From Polyangiaceae bacterium (GTDB lineage: Bacteria > Myxococcota_A > Polyangia > Polyangiales > Polyangiaceae), in assembly GCA_016715885.1 (NCBI GenBank), contig JADJXL010000010.1, forward strand, positions 76,032 through 140,031: a DNA stretch of 64,000 nucleotides, given 5' to 3'. The notes under the pieces were generated by a model. The model did not search any database. It was not told the DNA's origin and saw only the letters and a program-made list of their open reading frames with translations. Both the position numbers and the translations under genes were made by a program. Below are positions 45,798-56,738 of this stretch, one piece after another. Numbering within the stretch: position 1 is the first letter of the stretch; every line of letters begins with the position of its first letter.

Positions 45798-46505
45798 ATG
45801 ATGCAGTTTTACGTGCTGAAAGTCGAAGTCGGTTCAACGTATGAAACATGGTTCGAGAAGACAGAGCCGATACATCGAGGCGACGCCCTGTATTGCCCTA
45901 CGTGCGGCATCAACGTGACGAATTTGCGCTGGCTGCCTCCCTACCGGGCAGCAATCAAGGCATACGGCCGCGAGTTGGGCGACGTCGCATTTTTCGGGAT
46001 GTCCATCCTTGTTTCGCATCGTTTCCGACTGGCATGGGAACAGGCAGGGCTGCGTGGAATCAATGAATTCACGCCGCTCGAACGTGTGCGTGTGCGACCC
46101 GCGCGTTTGGGCAAGAGACCCGTGAACTACTACCATGTTGAAGTGCGACAATTCGGCACACGTGTCGATATGAAGCGAAGCCTCATCGAGTATGGTGAAC
46201 CGATCACCTGTGATAGGTGCTTGAGCGCAGGCGTCGACACCGTACGTGGGTTTGCGATCGATGAGAGATCCTGGACGGGTGAGGACATCTTCGAAGCATG
46301 GGGCATGCCCGGCTCGATCATCGTCACCGATCGCGTGCGGCAATTGCGCGACGAGCACGGCTTGACCAACGTCAACCTCACGCCCGTGGAGGAGTATTTC
46401 TGGGATCCGCTCAGCAAGTGGACCCCGGTCGACTACAGCCCGCCCGATTGGTACAAGCCCGACGAGACGGACGACGGCGACGACGCGCAGCGCTTGGCCA
46501 ATTGA
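45798..46505 (+). CDS. SitI6-type double-CXXCG immunity-like protein
   Basis: About 235 residues starting M-M-Q-F-Y-V-L-K-V-E (ATG at 45798 or 45801; an upstream ATG at 45780 is also possible). Two zinc-ribbon-like cysteine pairs occur about 130 residues apart: L-Y-C-P-T-C-G-I-N and I-T-C-D-R-C-L-S-A-G. Together with F-Y-x-L near the start and G-I-N-E-F-T-P-L this matches the Gmx_para_CXXCG family. In Myxococcus, SitI6 protects against the SitA6 contact-dependent toxin; the second pair lacks the final G next to Cys. No sitA-like lipoprotein toxin gene is adjacent, so this may be an orphan immunity gene. Confidence 0.75.
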   Translation: MMQFYVLKVEVGSTYETWFEKTEPIHRGDALYCPTCGINVTNLRWLPPYRAAIKAYGRELGDVAFFGMSILVSHRFRLAWEQAGLRGINEFTPLERVRVRPARLGKRPVNYYHVEVRQFGTRVDMKRSLIEYGEPITCDRCLSAGVDTVRGFAIDERSWTGEDIFEAWGMPGSIIVTDRVRQLRDEHGLTNVNLTPVEEYFWDPLSKWTPVDYSPPDWYKPDETDDGDDAQRLAN

Positions 46506-46613
46506 TGATGGCAAGGAACGTCAATGCAGGCCGATGAGCACTTGCATATGCGTGCCGCAACCTTTTTGCTGCGGGCGCTCGCACGTCGTGACCCATTCCC
46601 CGCGCCAGCCCCC

Positions 46614-47354
46614 TCAACCGTTTTCCGGCTTTTTCCGACGCACCGTCCGCGATTGCAGCGCCGGAACGAATCGATCCACCTCGTCCATCCACAACCACAT
46701 TCCCACACGCCGCAGCTCCTTGTGGCGCATCGCAAGCAGCGTCCAGAATCGATCACGTAATGCCACAGCCTCGATCGCTGGGTCTTTGCTCCGCGTACCC
46801 TTGGGCTTGAGCCGTTTGAGCAGCTCGGTCCCCACATGCGCCGCTTCCGTCACCTGCTCCGGCGTGACCGCAGTTTTTCCGGCTATCGCCGTAGCGTGTT
46901 TGGTCAAAAGCGCAGCGAGATCGACGTTGTCTTGCGCCAAATCGATGGGCCCAGTGCCCGATCGAATTCGCTCGACTTCATGCGCCGGCAAGATTCCGGC
47001 GACGGCCAATGCTTCCGCGGATGCAAGCAAAAGCGTGCGCGATGCTCGGGCCTTGTCGATCAGCGCGCCGGTCGACCCGTCGCTCGTACGATCCACCTGC
47101 GCCGCCGCATAAATGACCGCAAGCGCCAAGTCGGGGAGCTTTTGCAGCGCAACGACATCCACGGTCGGCAGTTCCGCTTTGATCCGATCAACGTGGGGCG
47201 AAATGGCGTCGAGACCCATCTCGACGTTGTGAAGCGCCAGCGATCCATCCGCGCGAAATGGGCGCACGTCGGCATCGGCCAGCGCTTCTGCTTCAGAAAG
47301 GTATTGCTCGTAGGCTTTTTGCGAACCCACGACCTCAGGAGTGGGATTGGACAT
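46614..47354 (-). CDS. Hypothetical helical protein
   Basis: A 246-residue protein from the ATG at 47354 (M-S-N-P-T-P-E-V-V-G); the upstream extension overlaps the repeat array and is not protein-like. It is almost wholly alpha-helical: Y-E-Q-Y-L-S-E-A-E-A-L-A, then L-L-L-A-S-A-E-A-L-A-V-A-G and R-D-R-F-W-T-L-L-A-M-R-H-K-E-L. A basic C-terminus follows. Similar helical proteins of unknown function are common in Polyangiales; function not assigned. Confidence 0.68.
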   Translation of the reverse strand: MSNPTPEVVGSQKAYEQYLSEAEALADADVRPFRADGSLALHNVEMGLDAISPHVDRIKAELPTVDVVALQKLPDLALAVIYAAAQVDRTSDGSTGALIDKARASRTLLLASAEALAVAGILPAHEVERIRSGTGPIDLAQDNVDLAALLTKHATAIAGKTAVTPEQVTEAAHVGTELLKRLKPKGTRSKDPAIEAVALRDRFWTLLAMRHKELRRVGMWLWMDEVDRFVPALQSRTVRRKKPENG

Positions 47355-47413
47355 GATGCGCATCAAACCAGAAGCTGACCCTGATGGCAAGTCCAGGCTG
47401 CTCGACCGGCGCA

Positions 47414-47605
47414 CATCACCAAATTGGTGACGCAGAAAGGGTCCATCATCGAGGCCCGTCACCCGCGTGGTCACAACGCAAGGTTGGACATCTGCCCATC
47501 ATCACCAGCGCGGTGACCACGGAAGGGTCGACATGCGACCGTCGTCACCAGCGCGGTGACCACGGAAGGGTCGACATGCGACCGTCGTTACCAGCGCGGT
47601 GACCG
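47414..47605 (+). repeat. Tandem array of five 43-bp units with two dyads each (array 3)
   Basis: The element CC(A/C)-x-x-x-x-x-GGTGAC starts at 47419, 47462, 47505, 47548 and 47591, always 43 bp apart. Each unit holds a dyad TCACC-agcgc-GGTGA (TCACC-aaatt-GGTGA in unit 1) and, about 21 bp on, a second dyad GGTCG-acatg-CGACC in the well-kept units. Stem bases are kept while loop bases vary. The rest of the 400-bp gap to 47755 shows nothing else recognisable. Confidence 0.88.
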
Positions 47606-47754
47606 CGCATGGGTAAGAGCTCTAAAGTGCAGTCGTCATCGTCGGAATCGCCGCTCTACGATGCCCGCGCCGCGCAACCAGTGCACTCGATACGTCCCGT
47701 GGCGTGCGGGCGGCGCTTCATCGTGGCGAAGAAAACGACGTCCGCGTGAAAACC

Positions 47755-49848
<2,094 letters not shown>

Positions 49849-49928
49849 CGAGCGGACTGTACCGCGATGCGCGTGCAAAACGGAACCGTCAAGCAAGAGC
49901 TTCGCGCACCTTACCCGCGAACCCTGGG

Positions 49929-51044
49929 TCAGGGAGCGACGCGCTTCTGCGCAATGCGCCGCTTTCCTTCGAGCCAGGCAAACCCCGCATCGTAGACGAC
50001 GTCGTGTCCGCCATCGAAAAGCACGAGCGTCGTATTGCCAGACGTGCGCGACGCGCGCACGGGCGTGCCCGCAAGCGCATATGGGTCGAGCTCGCCCGCG
50101 GGACTTCGTAGGGATGCAGGGCGCGTGGACGATTTCAGCTTCGGCAGAAAATCGTCTGCCAATTGGTCGGCGGCAATGGCTAGCTGATTGAACGCGGCAA
50201 TGGCGTGCCGCGGATACACGATGTCGTCACGAACACCCGCGGCAATGTACATGGGCACGCCGGCTTGCCGAGCTCGCTCCAAAACGGCGCTCGGGCTACG
50301 TCTTTTGCATTCGGTAAAAGCTTTCGTACCAGCGCGCGGCGCACCTCCGCAAACGGCTTCGATGTTGCCCACGTAATGCCGGCGAGGCACATGTGCGACA
50401 TTTTCGCGATACCAATCCACGATATCGTGAATGGGACACCATGCCACGACGCCGGCCCACATGTCCGGATGCCGGCCCGCCATGGCGAGCGCCGCGAGGC
50501 CGCCGCCGGAAAAACCCGCCAAATAGATGCGATTCGTGTCCACACGCGCATGCCGCTTGGCGTATTCCACGGCATCCAGAATGTCGCTCGTCACGAGGTC
50601 CGATACGCCAGCGGCGGCGTTTCTGTTTGGACCTCGGAAATTCGGATGAATGAAGACCCAATCTTTTTTTGCCGCGTGCAGAGCATACGGAATGCCGATG
50701 TTCTGACGATAATCCGTGCTCCAACTGTGCAAGACGACGAGAAGCGGTTTTTCCGCGGACGATCCCGAATCGAAAAACATCGCACGTTGCGCCGATCCAT
50801 CCGACGAAGATGGAAGCGTGACATCGCGCGCCCCTGGAACGAGACGTTTCCATGCTTTGGCGCTCATGGCGCCCTCGCCGCCCGGAAATCGCGACGCAAG
50901 CGTATGACTTTTTACGCTCATGGCTTTCACTTCGAGTCCTTTGGGCTTGGGCTTTGCGTAGGCTCGAGATGCAACGCGGCCCGAAATGAGCGTCAAAAGA
51001 ACCGCACACGTGAGGAGTGCCACGACAAACAAGGAACGTTTCAT
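49929..51044 (-). CDS. Secreted alpha/beta hydrolase (prolyl-oligopeptidase-like fold)
   Basis: A 371-residue protein with a signal peptide (F-V-V-A-L-L-T-C-A-V-L-L-T-L-I). The hydrolase core has L-L-V-V-L-H-S-W-S, V-F-I-H-P-N-F-R-G-P, and the nucleophile elbow Y-L-A-G-F-S-G-G-G. The acid is probably in A-A-G-V-R-D-D-I-V-Y-P and the His in D-G-G-H-D-V-V-Y-D. It is paralogous to the divergent gene at 51171 (shared S-W-S-x-x-Y-x-Q-N-I-G-I-P-Y-A and G-G-H-D-x-x-Y-x-A-G-x-A-W-L). Likely an extracellular esterase or peptidase; the substrate is unknown. Confidence 0.85.
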   Translation of the reverse strand: MKRSLFVVALLTCAVLLTLISGRVASRAYAKPKPKGLEVKAMSVKSHTLASRFPGGEGAMSAKAWKRLVPGARDVTLPSSSDGSAQRAMFFDSGSSAEKPLLVVLHSWSTDYRQNIGIPYALHAAKKDWVFIHPNFRGPNRNAAAGVSDLVTSDILDAVEYAKRHARVDTNRIYLAGFSGGGLAALAMAGRHPDMWAGVVAWCPIHDIVDWYRENVAHVPRRHYVGNIEAVCGGAPRAGTKAFTECKRRSPSAVLERARQAGVPMYIAAGVRDDIVYPRHAIAAFNQLAIAADQLADDFLPKLKSSTRPASLRSPAGELDPYALAGTPVRASRTSGNTTLVLFDGGHDVVYDAGFAWLEGKRRIAQKRVAP

Positions 51045-51170
51045 TCGATAAACCTCTTTGCCGCGACGTTAGCAAAATGGATGGCCCTTGCCATACGAGC
51101 GGCACCATGAATACACGCCCCAGATCGGTGGCTCGGTTCGTCGGTACAGCCTTTGCGTGCGCATGGTGGA

Positions 51171-52241
51171 ATGCTGGCCATCAAGTTCGTCCTGGTGAGC
51201 GTATTTTTGACATTTGCGGTGCTTTTTCCGGCGTCCGCTCGTGGCGAAACCATAACGACCGGGCAACCTTTGCTGATGCTGGTCCCGGAATATCCGCGTG
51301 CCGTGGGTGGGCCCTTTCCATTTGGCGCGCAGGATCTATCGGTATGGCGCACACGCGTTCCCCGGATCGAAGAAGTCGACATTCGTTCGAGCCTCGATAA
51401 AACAATACAAAAAGCCTTGTTTTATACTCCAACGGGCGATTCGCCGAAGCCGCTGCTCGTCGTGCTGCATAGCTGGAGCGAAAACTATTTGCAAAATATT
51501 GGCATTCCTTATGCCATTTTTGCCGAACGAAATGGCTGGGCGCTCATTCACCCGGATCATCGCGGTCCTTATCGCAAACCCGAAGCGGTGGCCTCCGAGC
51601 TTTCCCTCGGAGACGTGCTCGATGCGGTGGAATACGCCAAAAAACGCGCTCGGTTCGATTCATCACGCATTTATTTGGTGGGTTATTCGGGCAGCGCCAT
51701 GACGTCGCTCGTGCTGGCGGGTAAACACCCCGAAATATGGGCAGGTGTGGTTTCGTGGGTGCCGATTTATGATTTGGTGGATTGGTACGAATGGATGCAA
51801 AAAACGTCGCCCGAACGGCATTATGCGGGCGAGATCGCGGCAGCTTGCGGTGGCCGGCCCATTCCGGGAAGCCCAGCAGAAAAGGAATGCCGGCGGCGAA
51901 GCCCGAGCCAATATTTGTCGAATGCACGCGGACGAGTTCCCGTTTATTTGGGCTTGGGCATTTGGGATCATCTGGTTCCGCCAAACCATGCGCTTCGAGC
52001 ATTCAATGATCTCGCATCACCGAACGAACGTATTCCGGAGGGTCAACTGAGGGAGCTCGACCGAACACGTCGCGTGCCCCATGAGCTTGTATTTTCAGGG
52101 AAACGACCGCTTTATGAGCAAGCGGGCGCCAAGGTGCTCCTCGAAAGGTCGAGCCTTGGGTCGACGGTGACGATTTTTCAAGGAGGTCACGACATCATTT
52201 ACAATGCGGGCCTCGCGTGGCTTGCGGAAAGAAGGCGGTGA
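51171..52241 (+). CDS. Secreted alpha/beta hydrolase, paralogue of the divergent neighbour
   Basis: A 356-residue protein; the ATG at 51171 follows GGTGGA. A signal peptide (V-L-V-S-V-F-L-T-F-A-V-L-F-P-A-S-A) is present. It shares L-L-V-V-L-H-S-W-S, N-I-G-I-P-Y-A and H-P-D-H-R-G-P with the paralogue at 49929. Its nucleophile elbow is Y-L-V-G-Y-S-G-S-A (Ser kept, third Gly replaced). Acid and base candidates are L-G-I-W-D-H-L-V-P-P and Q-G-G-H-D-I-I-Y-N. The two genes share a 126-bp divergent promoter region and probably arose by duplication with inversion. Confidence 0.85.
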   Translation: MLAIKFVLVSVFLTFAVLFPASARGETITTGQPLLMLVPEYPRAVGGPFPFGAQDLSVWRTRVPRIEEVDIRSSLDKTIQKALFYTPTGDSPKPLLVVLHSWSENYLQNIGIPYAIFAERNGWALIHPDHRGPYRKPEAVASELSLGDVLDAVEYAKKRARFDSSRIYLVGYSGSAMTSLVLAGKHPEIWAGVVSWVPIYDLVDWYEWMQKTSPERHYAGEIAAACGGRPIPGSPAEKECRRRSPSQYLSNARGRVPVYLGLGIWDHLVPPNHALRAFNDLASPNERIPEGQLRELDRTRRVPHELVFSGKRPLYEQAGAKVLLERSSLGSTVTIFQGGHDIIYNAGLAWLAERRR

Positions 52242-52245
52242 CTGG

Positions 52246-52854
52246 TCATTGACAGCACGCGCCGTCGATAGGGCATCCCAACGTGCCGCACGAGCCGCTC
52301 GCGCAATCGGCATTCGAGAAGCATCGCGTCCCCTTGGCTCCCGCAACGCACGCGCCATTCGTGCAAACGCCGCTCCAACATTCACCGTCATTGGTGCAGC
52401 CCTTACCTGCGCGGCATGGCAAGCAATCTCCACCACAATCGACGTCGGATTCCGCCGCATTCTGCGTGCAGTCGGCGCAATGGGGATTGTTCGGGTCTGC
52501 GCCTTCGCACATGTCTCGACCATTCAGCGAGATACAATACCCGCGCGAAACCGGACAGTAGCTACTCAGACAATCGGAGTCCATGCTGCAACCACGTCCG
52601 TCAGAACAAACGTCACATGAATCCCCGCCGCAATCGACACCGGTTTCCGTGCCGTCTTGTACGCCATTGATGCACGTCATTGCCGCCCCAGAGCTGCTGC
52701 TACTGCTGCTGCTACTACTCGTCGGCGTGTCGTCTGTATCGGGTTCGTCTACGCGATTGTGATCCTCCCACGGTTCGACTCCGAGAACTTGCTCGCACCC
52801 CGCCATTGCAGCAAGGGCCACGAACGCCCAGCCAACGCAAAATATGGAACGCAT
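52246..52854 (-). CDS. Cysteine-rich lipoprotein with a serine tract
   Basis: A 202-residue protein from the ATG at 52854 with a lipoprotein signal (F-V-A-L-A-A-M-A-G-C). A run of ten or so serines (about 45-55), coded by AGC/AGT triplets, links to a Cys-rich body. Its repeated modules are G-V-D-C-G-G-D-S-C-D-V-C, D-V-D-C-G-G-D-C-L-P-C and C-x-x-D-x-D-C-x-S-x-x-C. These resemble the D-C-G-G-x-C-x-x-C / D-C-x-S-G-x-C repeats of myxobacterial surface lipoproteins. Function unknown; likely cell-surface. The serine codon tract is a plausible slippage site. Confidence 0.8.
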   Translation of the reverse strand: MRSIFCVGWAFVALAAMAGCEQVLGVEPWEDHNRVDEPDTDDTPTSSSSSSSSSSGAAMTCINGVQDGTETGVDCGGDSCDVCSDGRGCSMDSDCLSSYCPVSRGYCISLNGRDMCEGADPNNPHCADCTQNAAESDVDCGGDCLPCRAGKGCTNDGECWSGVCTNGACVAGAKGTRCFSNADCASGSCGTLGCPIDGACCQ

Positions 52855-52895
52855 GTTCAGTATTCTTCCCCGTATTGGGGCGTTTGGCAAGACTT

Positions 52896-53936
52896 TTAGA
52901 AGCGCCCGACGAACTGCGCTCCTGCAACGTCCCGCCCCGCCCATGGAACGAACTGAACATGCTGGGCTTGGGTCTTTTCTCGCGCCAAAGTGGAAGATCG
53001 ATTCGGCAAAAGGGCCAGCACGAGCGCGGTCCCGGCGCCAACGACGCCGATGCCAAAGCCAACGTTGGCCACCGTCGCCGCCGCAAACGCTTGCTCGCGC
53101 AGTTCCTTGCCCTTCTGACACGTAGCCGCCGAACCGCAAGACTGTTCAATCGGGATGGATGCGCTGTTCTTGCTGGCGGCCGAGATGGCGAATGCGGCGC
53201 TCATGCCAAAACCAACGAGCCCCACACCACCGGCCACAATCGCGCCGATACGTTGCGGCGAAGGCGCAGTCGGTATCACAGGTTTGTCTGGGCGAACGGG
53301 CGCCGTCGATGCCGTCGCAACTCGATCGGGATCGGGGACTTCGAGCTCGGCGGTCTTGCGCGACGTGGCGATGAGCGTCGCACGGAATTCCGGTTTATCC
53401 GGCCATCGAACGACGATTTCGTACGTGCCTGGATCAACGGGCACGACGATGCCGAGATCTTCGGGCATCAGGCGGATGCCATTTCGATAGATCATCACGT
53501 TGGGATGGGGTTTGGCCAAACGCACGAGCAGCCGCGGCAATTCGGCTTCGAGCGCCTTCACACGTTCCCGGGCAAACGTGGCGCGTTCATCGCCCACGGC
53601 CTCGGCGCGCGCCGCCGTCTCACCGTATTCACGCCATGCCGTCGCCGTGCGCCCCTGCTGCTCGTGACACGCCGCGAGCAATCCAAGCGTGCCGATCGCA
53701 GGATCGAGCGCGTCGCTCTCTGCGAGTTTGTCGCACGCTTCGAGGAACTTTCCTTGCTCCAAAAGTTGTTTGCCCTCTTGGAACAACGCATCCGCACGGG
53801 ACATCTCCGGAGGAGGCGTTTCCGCAGGCGTTTCCACGGGAGGCGTTTCCGCAGGCGGCTCGTCGGCGCGAGCTGCATGGGGCACGAGCGCAAGCATCGA
53901 CGCAAGCACGATGGCGAGGCTATTTCCTTTTACCAC
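52896..53936 (-). CDS. Secreted TPR-type protein paired with a Ser/Thr kinase
   Basis: A 346-residue protein from a GTG at 53936 with a GGAG site 7 nt upstream; it overlaps the restored end of the kinase gene (53920) by 17 bp. A signal peptide (L-A-I-V-L-A-S-M-L-A-L-V, cleavage near A-A-R-A-D) precedes a Pro/Glu linker. A TPR-like block follows (R-A-D-A-L-F-Q-E-G-K-Q-L-L; A-A-C-H-E-Q-Q-G-R-T-A-T-A-W). Then comes a PEGA-like beta domain (R-N-G-I-R-L; V-D-P-G-T-Y-E-I-V-V) and two C-terminal hydrophobic segments. This layout next to kinases recurs in Polyangiales. Function unknown. Confidence 0.8.
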   Translation of the reverse strand: MVKGNSLAIVLASMLALVPHAARADEPPAETPPVETPAETPPPEMSRADALFQEGKQLLEQGKFLEACDKLAESDALDPAIGTLGLLAACHEQQGRTATAWREYGETAARAEAVGDERATFARERVKALEAELPRLLVRLAKPHPNVMIYRNGIRLMPEDLGIVVPVDPGTYEIVVRWPDKPEFRATLIATSRKTAELEVPDPDRVATASTAPVRPDKPVIPTAPSPQRIGAIVAGGVGLVGFGMSAAFAISAASKNSASIPIEQSCGSAATCQKGKELREQAFAAATVANVGFGIGVVGAGTALVLALLPNRSSTLAREKTQAQHVQFVPWAGRDVAGAQFVGRF

Positions 53937-55289
53937 CAAACATCTCCACGGAAGTTTTGACCGAGTCTTTGGGTTGTCGCACAGGCCTGGTGCCAGCCGG
54001 AGTCTTGGACGTTTTGCCGCGCTCGTAGCAGACGCTGATGCCGCCGGAGTCGCGCTTTCCGTGGGCGCTGCGGCGGTCTTCTGAGGCGCTGCTTCGACGA
54101 TGGGCGCTGCAGCGACAGCCGAGCTCGACGAGCTATCCGCAACGACCGTCGGTTCATCGTCGCCCATGCCGAATACGAGGGCGACGACGATGATTGCGGC
54201 CACCACGGCGCTCGCTGCAACGATGATCGCCGTGCGTTTGTTTCTCGAGCGCGGTGCGCGTCGAGGCTGCGCGTGGAGCTGGTCAGGGCCGAGTGGGTCT
54301 CCATCGCGGGTCGCGGCAAATCCCGCGGCAACGTGGTGCTTCGTCCGTCGGCGCGCGCGACGTCCGGCTCGGCTCGGGATCCACATGAGCGTTTGGCGTG
54401 ACAAGCGCTCGAGCAACGAGCTCGGCGCGCGTGCGAGCGTCGGATCCACCAAAGGGGGCAATGGCTGCGGCAAATGCTGCCAAATCCGAAAAACGATCCC
54501 CCGGGCGTTTCGCCATCGCGCACGAGGGCTTCGTCGAGCTTGGCAGGTGCGTCAGGACGAACCACTCGAACATGCGGAGGAGGATGGGTCGCGATGACGA
54601 CGATGAGCTGGGTGACGGAGGGTGCCGAAAACGCCGGCTGGCCCGCGATCATTTCATGAGGATCATGCCGAGGGCGTGTTGATCACTGCGTGCATCGACG
54701 TTTCTCGCACTTTGGATCTGCTCGGGCGACATGTACTGCGGGGTGCCGAAGACGGTCTCGGAGCCGGTGAGTCCTGCGTGATTTCCGGTGTCTTCCTTCG
54801 ACAAACCAAAATCGAGCACTTTGAGCACGCGCGGGCGCAGCGGCCTTTCGGCGAGAAAAAGATTTGCCGGCTTGAGGTCGCGATGCACGAGGTTGTATGC
54901 GTGCGCCATGGCGACGCCTTCGCACGCTTCGAGCATGAGATCCACGGCCTCCGCGATGGGAAGCTTGCCGCGCATGTGAAGCTCGGCATCGAGGTCACGA
55001 CCGACGAGACGCTCCATCACGATGTACGGCTCGCCGGTTTCGGTCATGCCGACATCGCTGACGCGTGCGATGTGTTCCGACGGCAAAGTCGCTGCGATCC
55101 GCGCTTCGCGGAGGAACCGCGCGACGACATCGGGCGACCGAGCATGCTCGGCGTTGAGCAGCTTGACGGCGACGGTTTGGCCCAGCGCAACATGCGTCGC
55201 TTCGAGGACGACGCCCATGCCGCCGCTACGAGCTGCCGCTCGATGCGGTATTTCCCCACCAGGAGTGTGCCAGGCTGAGCACCCAACAT
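53920..55289 (-). pseudogene. Ser/Thr protein kinase with five frame breaks
   Basis: Coding sequence of a PknB-like kinase is clear but spread over three frames. It starts M-L-G-A-Q-P-G-T-L-L-V-G-K-Y-R-I-E-R-Q-L (ATG 55289). It continues after a missing base near 55221-55225 with G-G-M-G-V-V-L-E-A-T, V-A-V-K-L-L, H-R-D-L-K-P-A-N and D-F-G-L-S-K. Further breaks occur at 54652-54654 (A run), near 54518, between about 54300 and 54380, and at 54012-54015 (A run). A membrane segment (I-I-V-A-A-S-A-V-V-A-A-I-I-V-V) and tail G-T-R-P-V-R-Q-P-K-D lead to TAG 53922-53920. Most breaks are cured by one or two bases, so low-quality sequence is as likely as decay. The catalytic residues themselves are intact. 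Confidence 0.8.
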
Positions 55290-55443
55290 TGCCCGGGCAG
55301 AGCTTACTATGGGTTCGTCGCGCAAGGAAGCGGGTTCGAGGCTGGGTCGGGGTCGGGTTGAAGACCGGGGCAGGATTTGTATGCTCGCTACGCGCGCGTG
55401 GGACGCGCGCTTCGCGAGATTGGTCACGATGGGGGCTCGCAGG

Positions 55444-55486
55444 CGGCTCTTTGAGTCTTTTGGGTCTACGACCCAAAGACGAGCCG
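55444..55486. terminator. Nested hairpin between two broken genes
   Basis: An inner stem TTTGGGTC-TAC-GACCCAAA (55459-55477, 8 bp, 3-nt loop) sits within an outer pair CGGCTC (55444-55449) and GAGCCG (about 55481-55486). It lies in the 250-bp gap after the metallophosphoesterase remnant and before the kinase, both on the minus strand. No long T tract follows, so its role as a terminator is uncertain. Confidence 0.45.
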
Positions 55487-55540
55487 ACTGCTCTGCCCCA
55501 TACCCCCCGAATTGCCTTTCCCCAATTCAGAGGCGCTCTA

Positions 55541-56411
55541 CTACCGCTCGTCCGATGTCCAATGCACGCGGAGAAGGCTTTCCTCGGACGGCACGCCGAC
55601 GCGAAGCGGAAATCCATAATGGCCGGTCCCTCGATGCACGTACAATCGATTACGTCCAAGAGCCCATAGGCCATGATCTGGAATCTGCGTGAACGTGCTG
55701 ACGAACGTATGGGGCAATCCGAGCACCAAAAGACCGAGCTGACCATCAGGTATGCCCGCCGAAGACCAAGTCGGCTTCTCCGTCGGGCACGTGCCGAAAT
55801 GCACCCGGATCATGCAAGAGCACGAGGCGCTTCATTCCTTCAATGCGCGGTGCCGAGCGAAAACTCGTTTCATCCGTTGTGCTCGGTCGCGGGAAAATGA
55901 AAAATCGATACCGAGTATTTGGACCGGCCCGGCGGGTGTTTCCACCGTGCGCTCTTCGTCGATGAGCAGCGTGGCGCCAATGTCGTGCATCGCTCCCGCG
56001 ACGGTTTCGGGAGCTTCGTGATCGTGATTGCCGCGACACGCAAATACTCGCCCCGGAAGCTGCGCCAGAGGTTCGAGCGCCCTTGCAAGCGACGCGCGAG
56101 CTTCGTGGGACTCCATGGTCAAAAAGTCCCCGGTGAAAATACGAGGCAGGCACGCTGACGAGCGCTCGGTACCAAACGGGCCGCATTTTGGGCACGGCGA
56201 GGAGCGCAAAGTGCACGTACACGGCGGCATGAAGAAATGCGTAAATGGGAAGGATGGGCTCGAATACCTTCGCCATTGCAATGGCAATGAGCGTATGAAT
56301 CGTCAGAAGCACGCCGACGAAGGTGGCATACAAACGACCACGGACGATCCGTGCGAAGAGCACGACGAGGACCGCAAGACCCGCGGAAAACCAGGGAAAT
56401 AGTGCCAGCAC
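55541..56411 (-). pseudogene. Remnant of a membrane metallophosphoesterase (YkuE-like)
   Basis: The N-terminus (GTG at 56411) has three hydrophobic segments such as A-G-L-A-V-L-V-V-L-F-A-R-I-V and ends at W-Y-R-A-L-V-S-V-P-A-S. The next clear coding is T-G-D-F-L-T-M-E-S, followed by A-C-R-G-N-H-D-H-E-A-P. After a break near 55835 comes L-V-L-L-H-D-P-G-A-F; after another near 55753, G-G-H-T joins G-Q-L-G-L-L-V-L-G-L and a normal C-terminus ending at 55541. The segment that should carry the first metal-binding D-x-H motif is missing between P-A-S and T-G-D, i.e. an internal deletion. With three frame changes the gene is probably dead, though assembly error cannot be excluded. Confidence 0.72.
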
Positions 56412-56738
56412 GAGGGTACAAATAACACGTCGCCCACACTGCGCGAGGGGTTTTGCAAAACTTTACAGGCGAGCAAGCTCGCTGAAGACTGCGCAGCCCG
56501 GTGCGTAGAACCACCGGACCAACCACTCACAGAAAATGCCGGACTACGCGACATTGCGTATCGCGCGACAGGCAAAGCCATGCTTGCATGCCTAGGCAGG
56601 CATACGCTGTCGTCATATACAATACATTTAACAAGTTTGTATTACAGTATGTATGTGAAGAAACTGTTAGTACGATTGCAACTTGCATAAATTGCAAACT
56701 TTTTGGCCAGCTCGTGTGCACGCTGATAGACGTGGCGC
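56412..56738 (+). promoter_or_regulatory. AT-rich upstream region with an inverted repeat
   Basis: This 327-bp gap is strikingly AT-rich in its second half compared with the rest of the window. It holds the inverted repeat AATACA (56621-56626) / TGTATT (56638-56643) with an 11-nt spacer, and a smaller one, ATGCC-taggca-GGCAT, near 56588-56603. It precedes the FHA-sigma54 activator gene and probably carries its promoter and an operator. No conserved -24/-12 (TGGCAC-TTGCA) site was certain, and no gene was found. Confidence 0.5.

Noticed and set aside
47414..47605. CRISPR array
   Set aside because: Conserved and intervening parts both repeat between units, so there are no unique spacers, and no cas genes are nearby.
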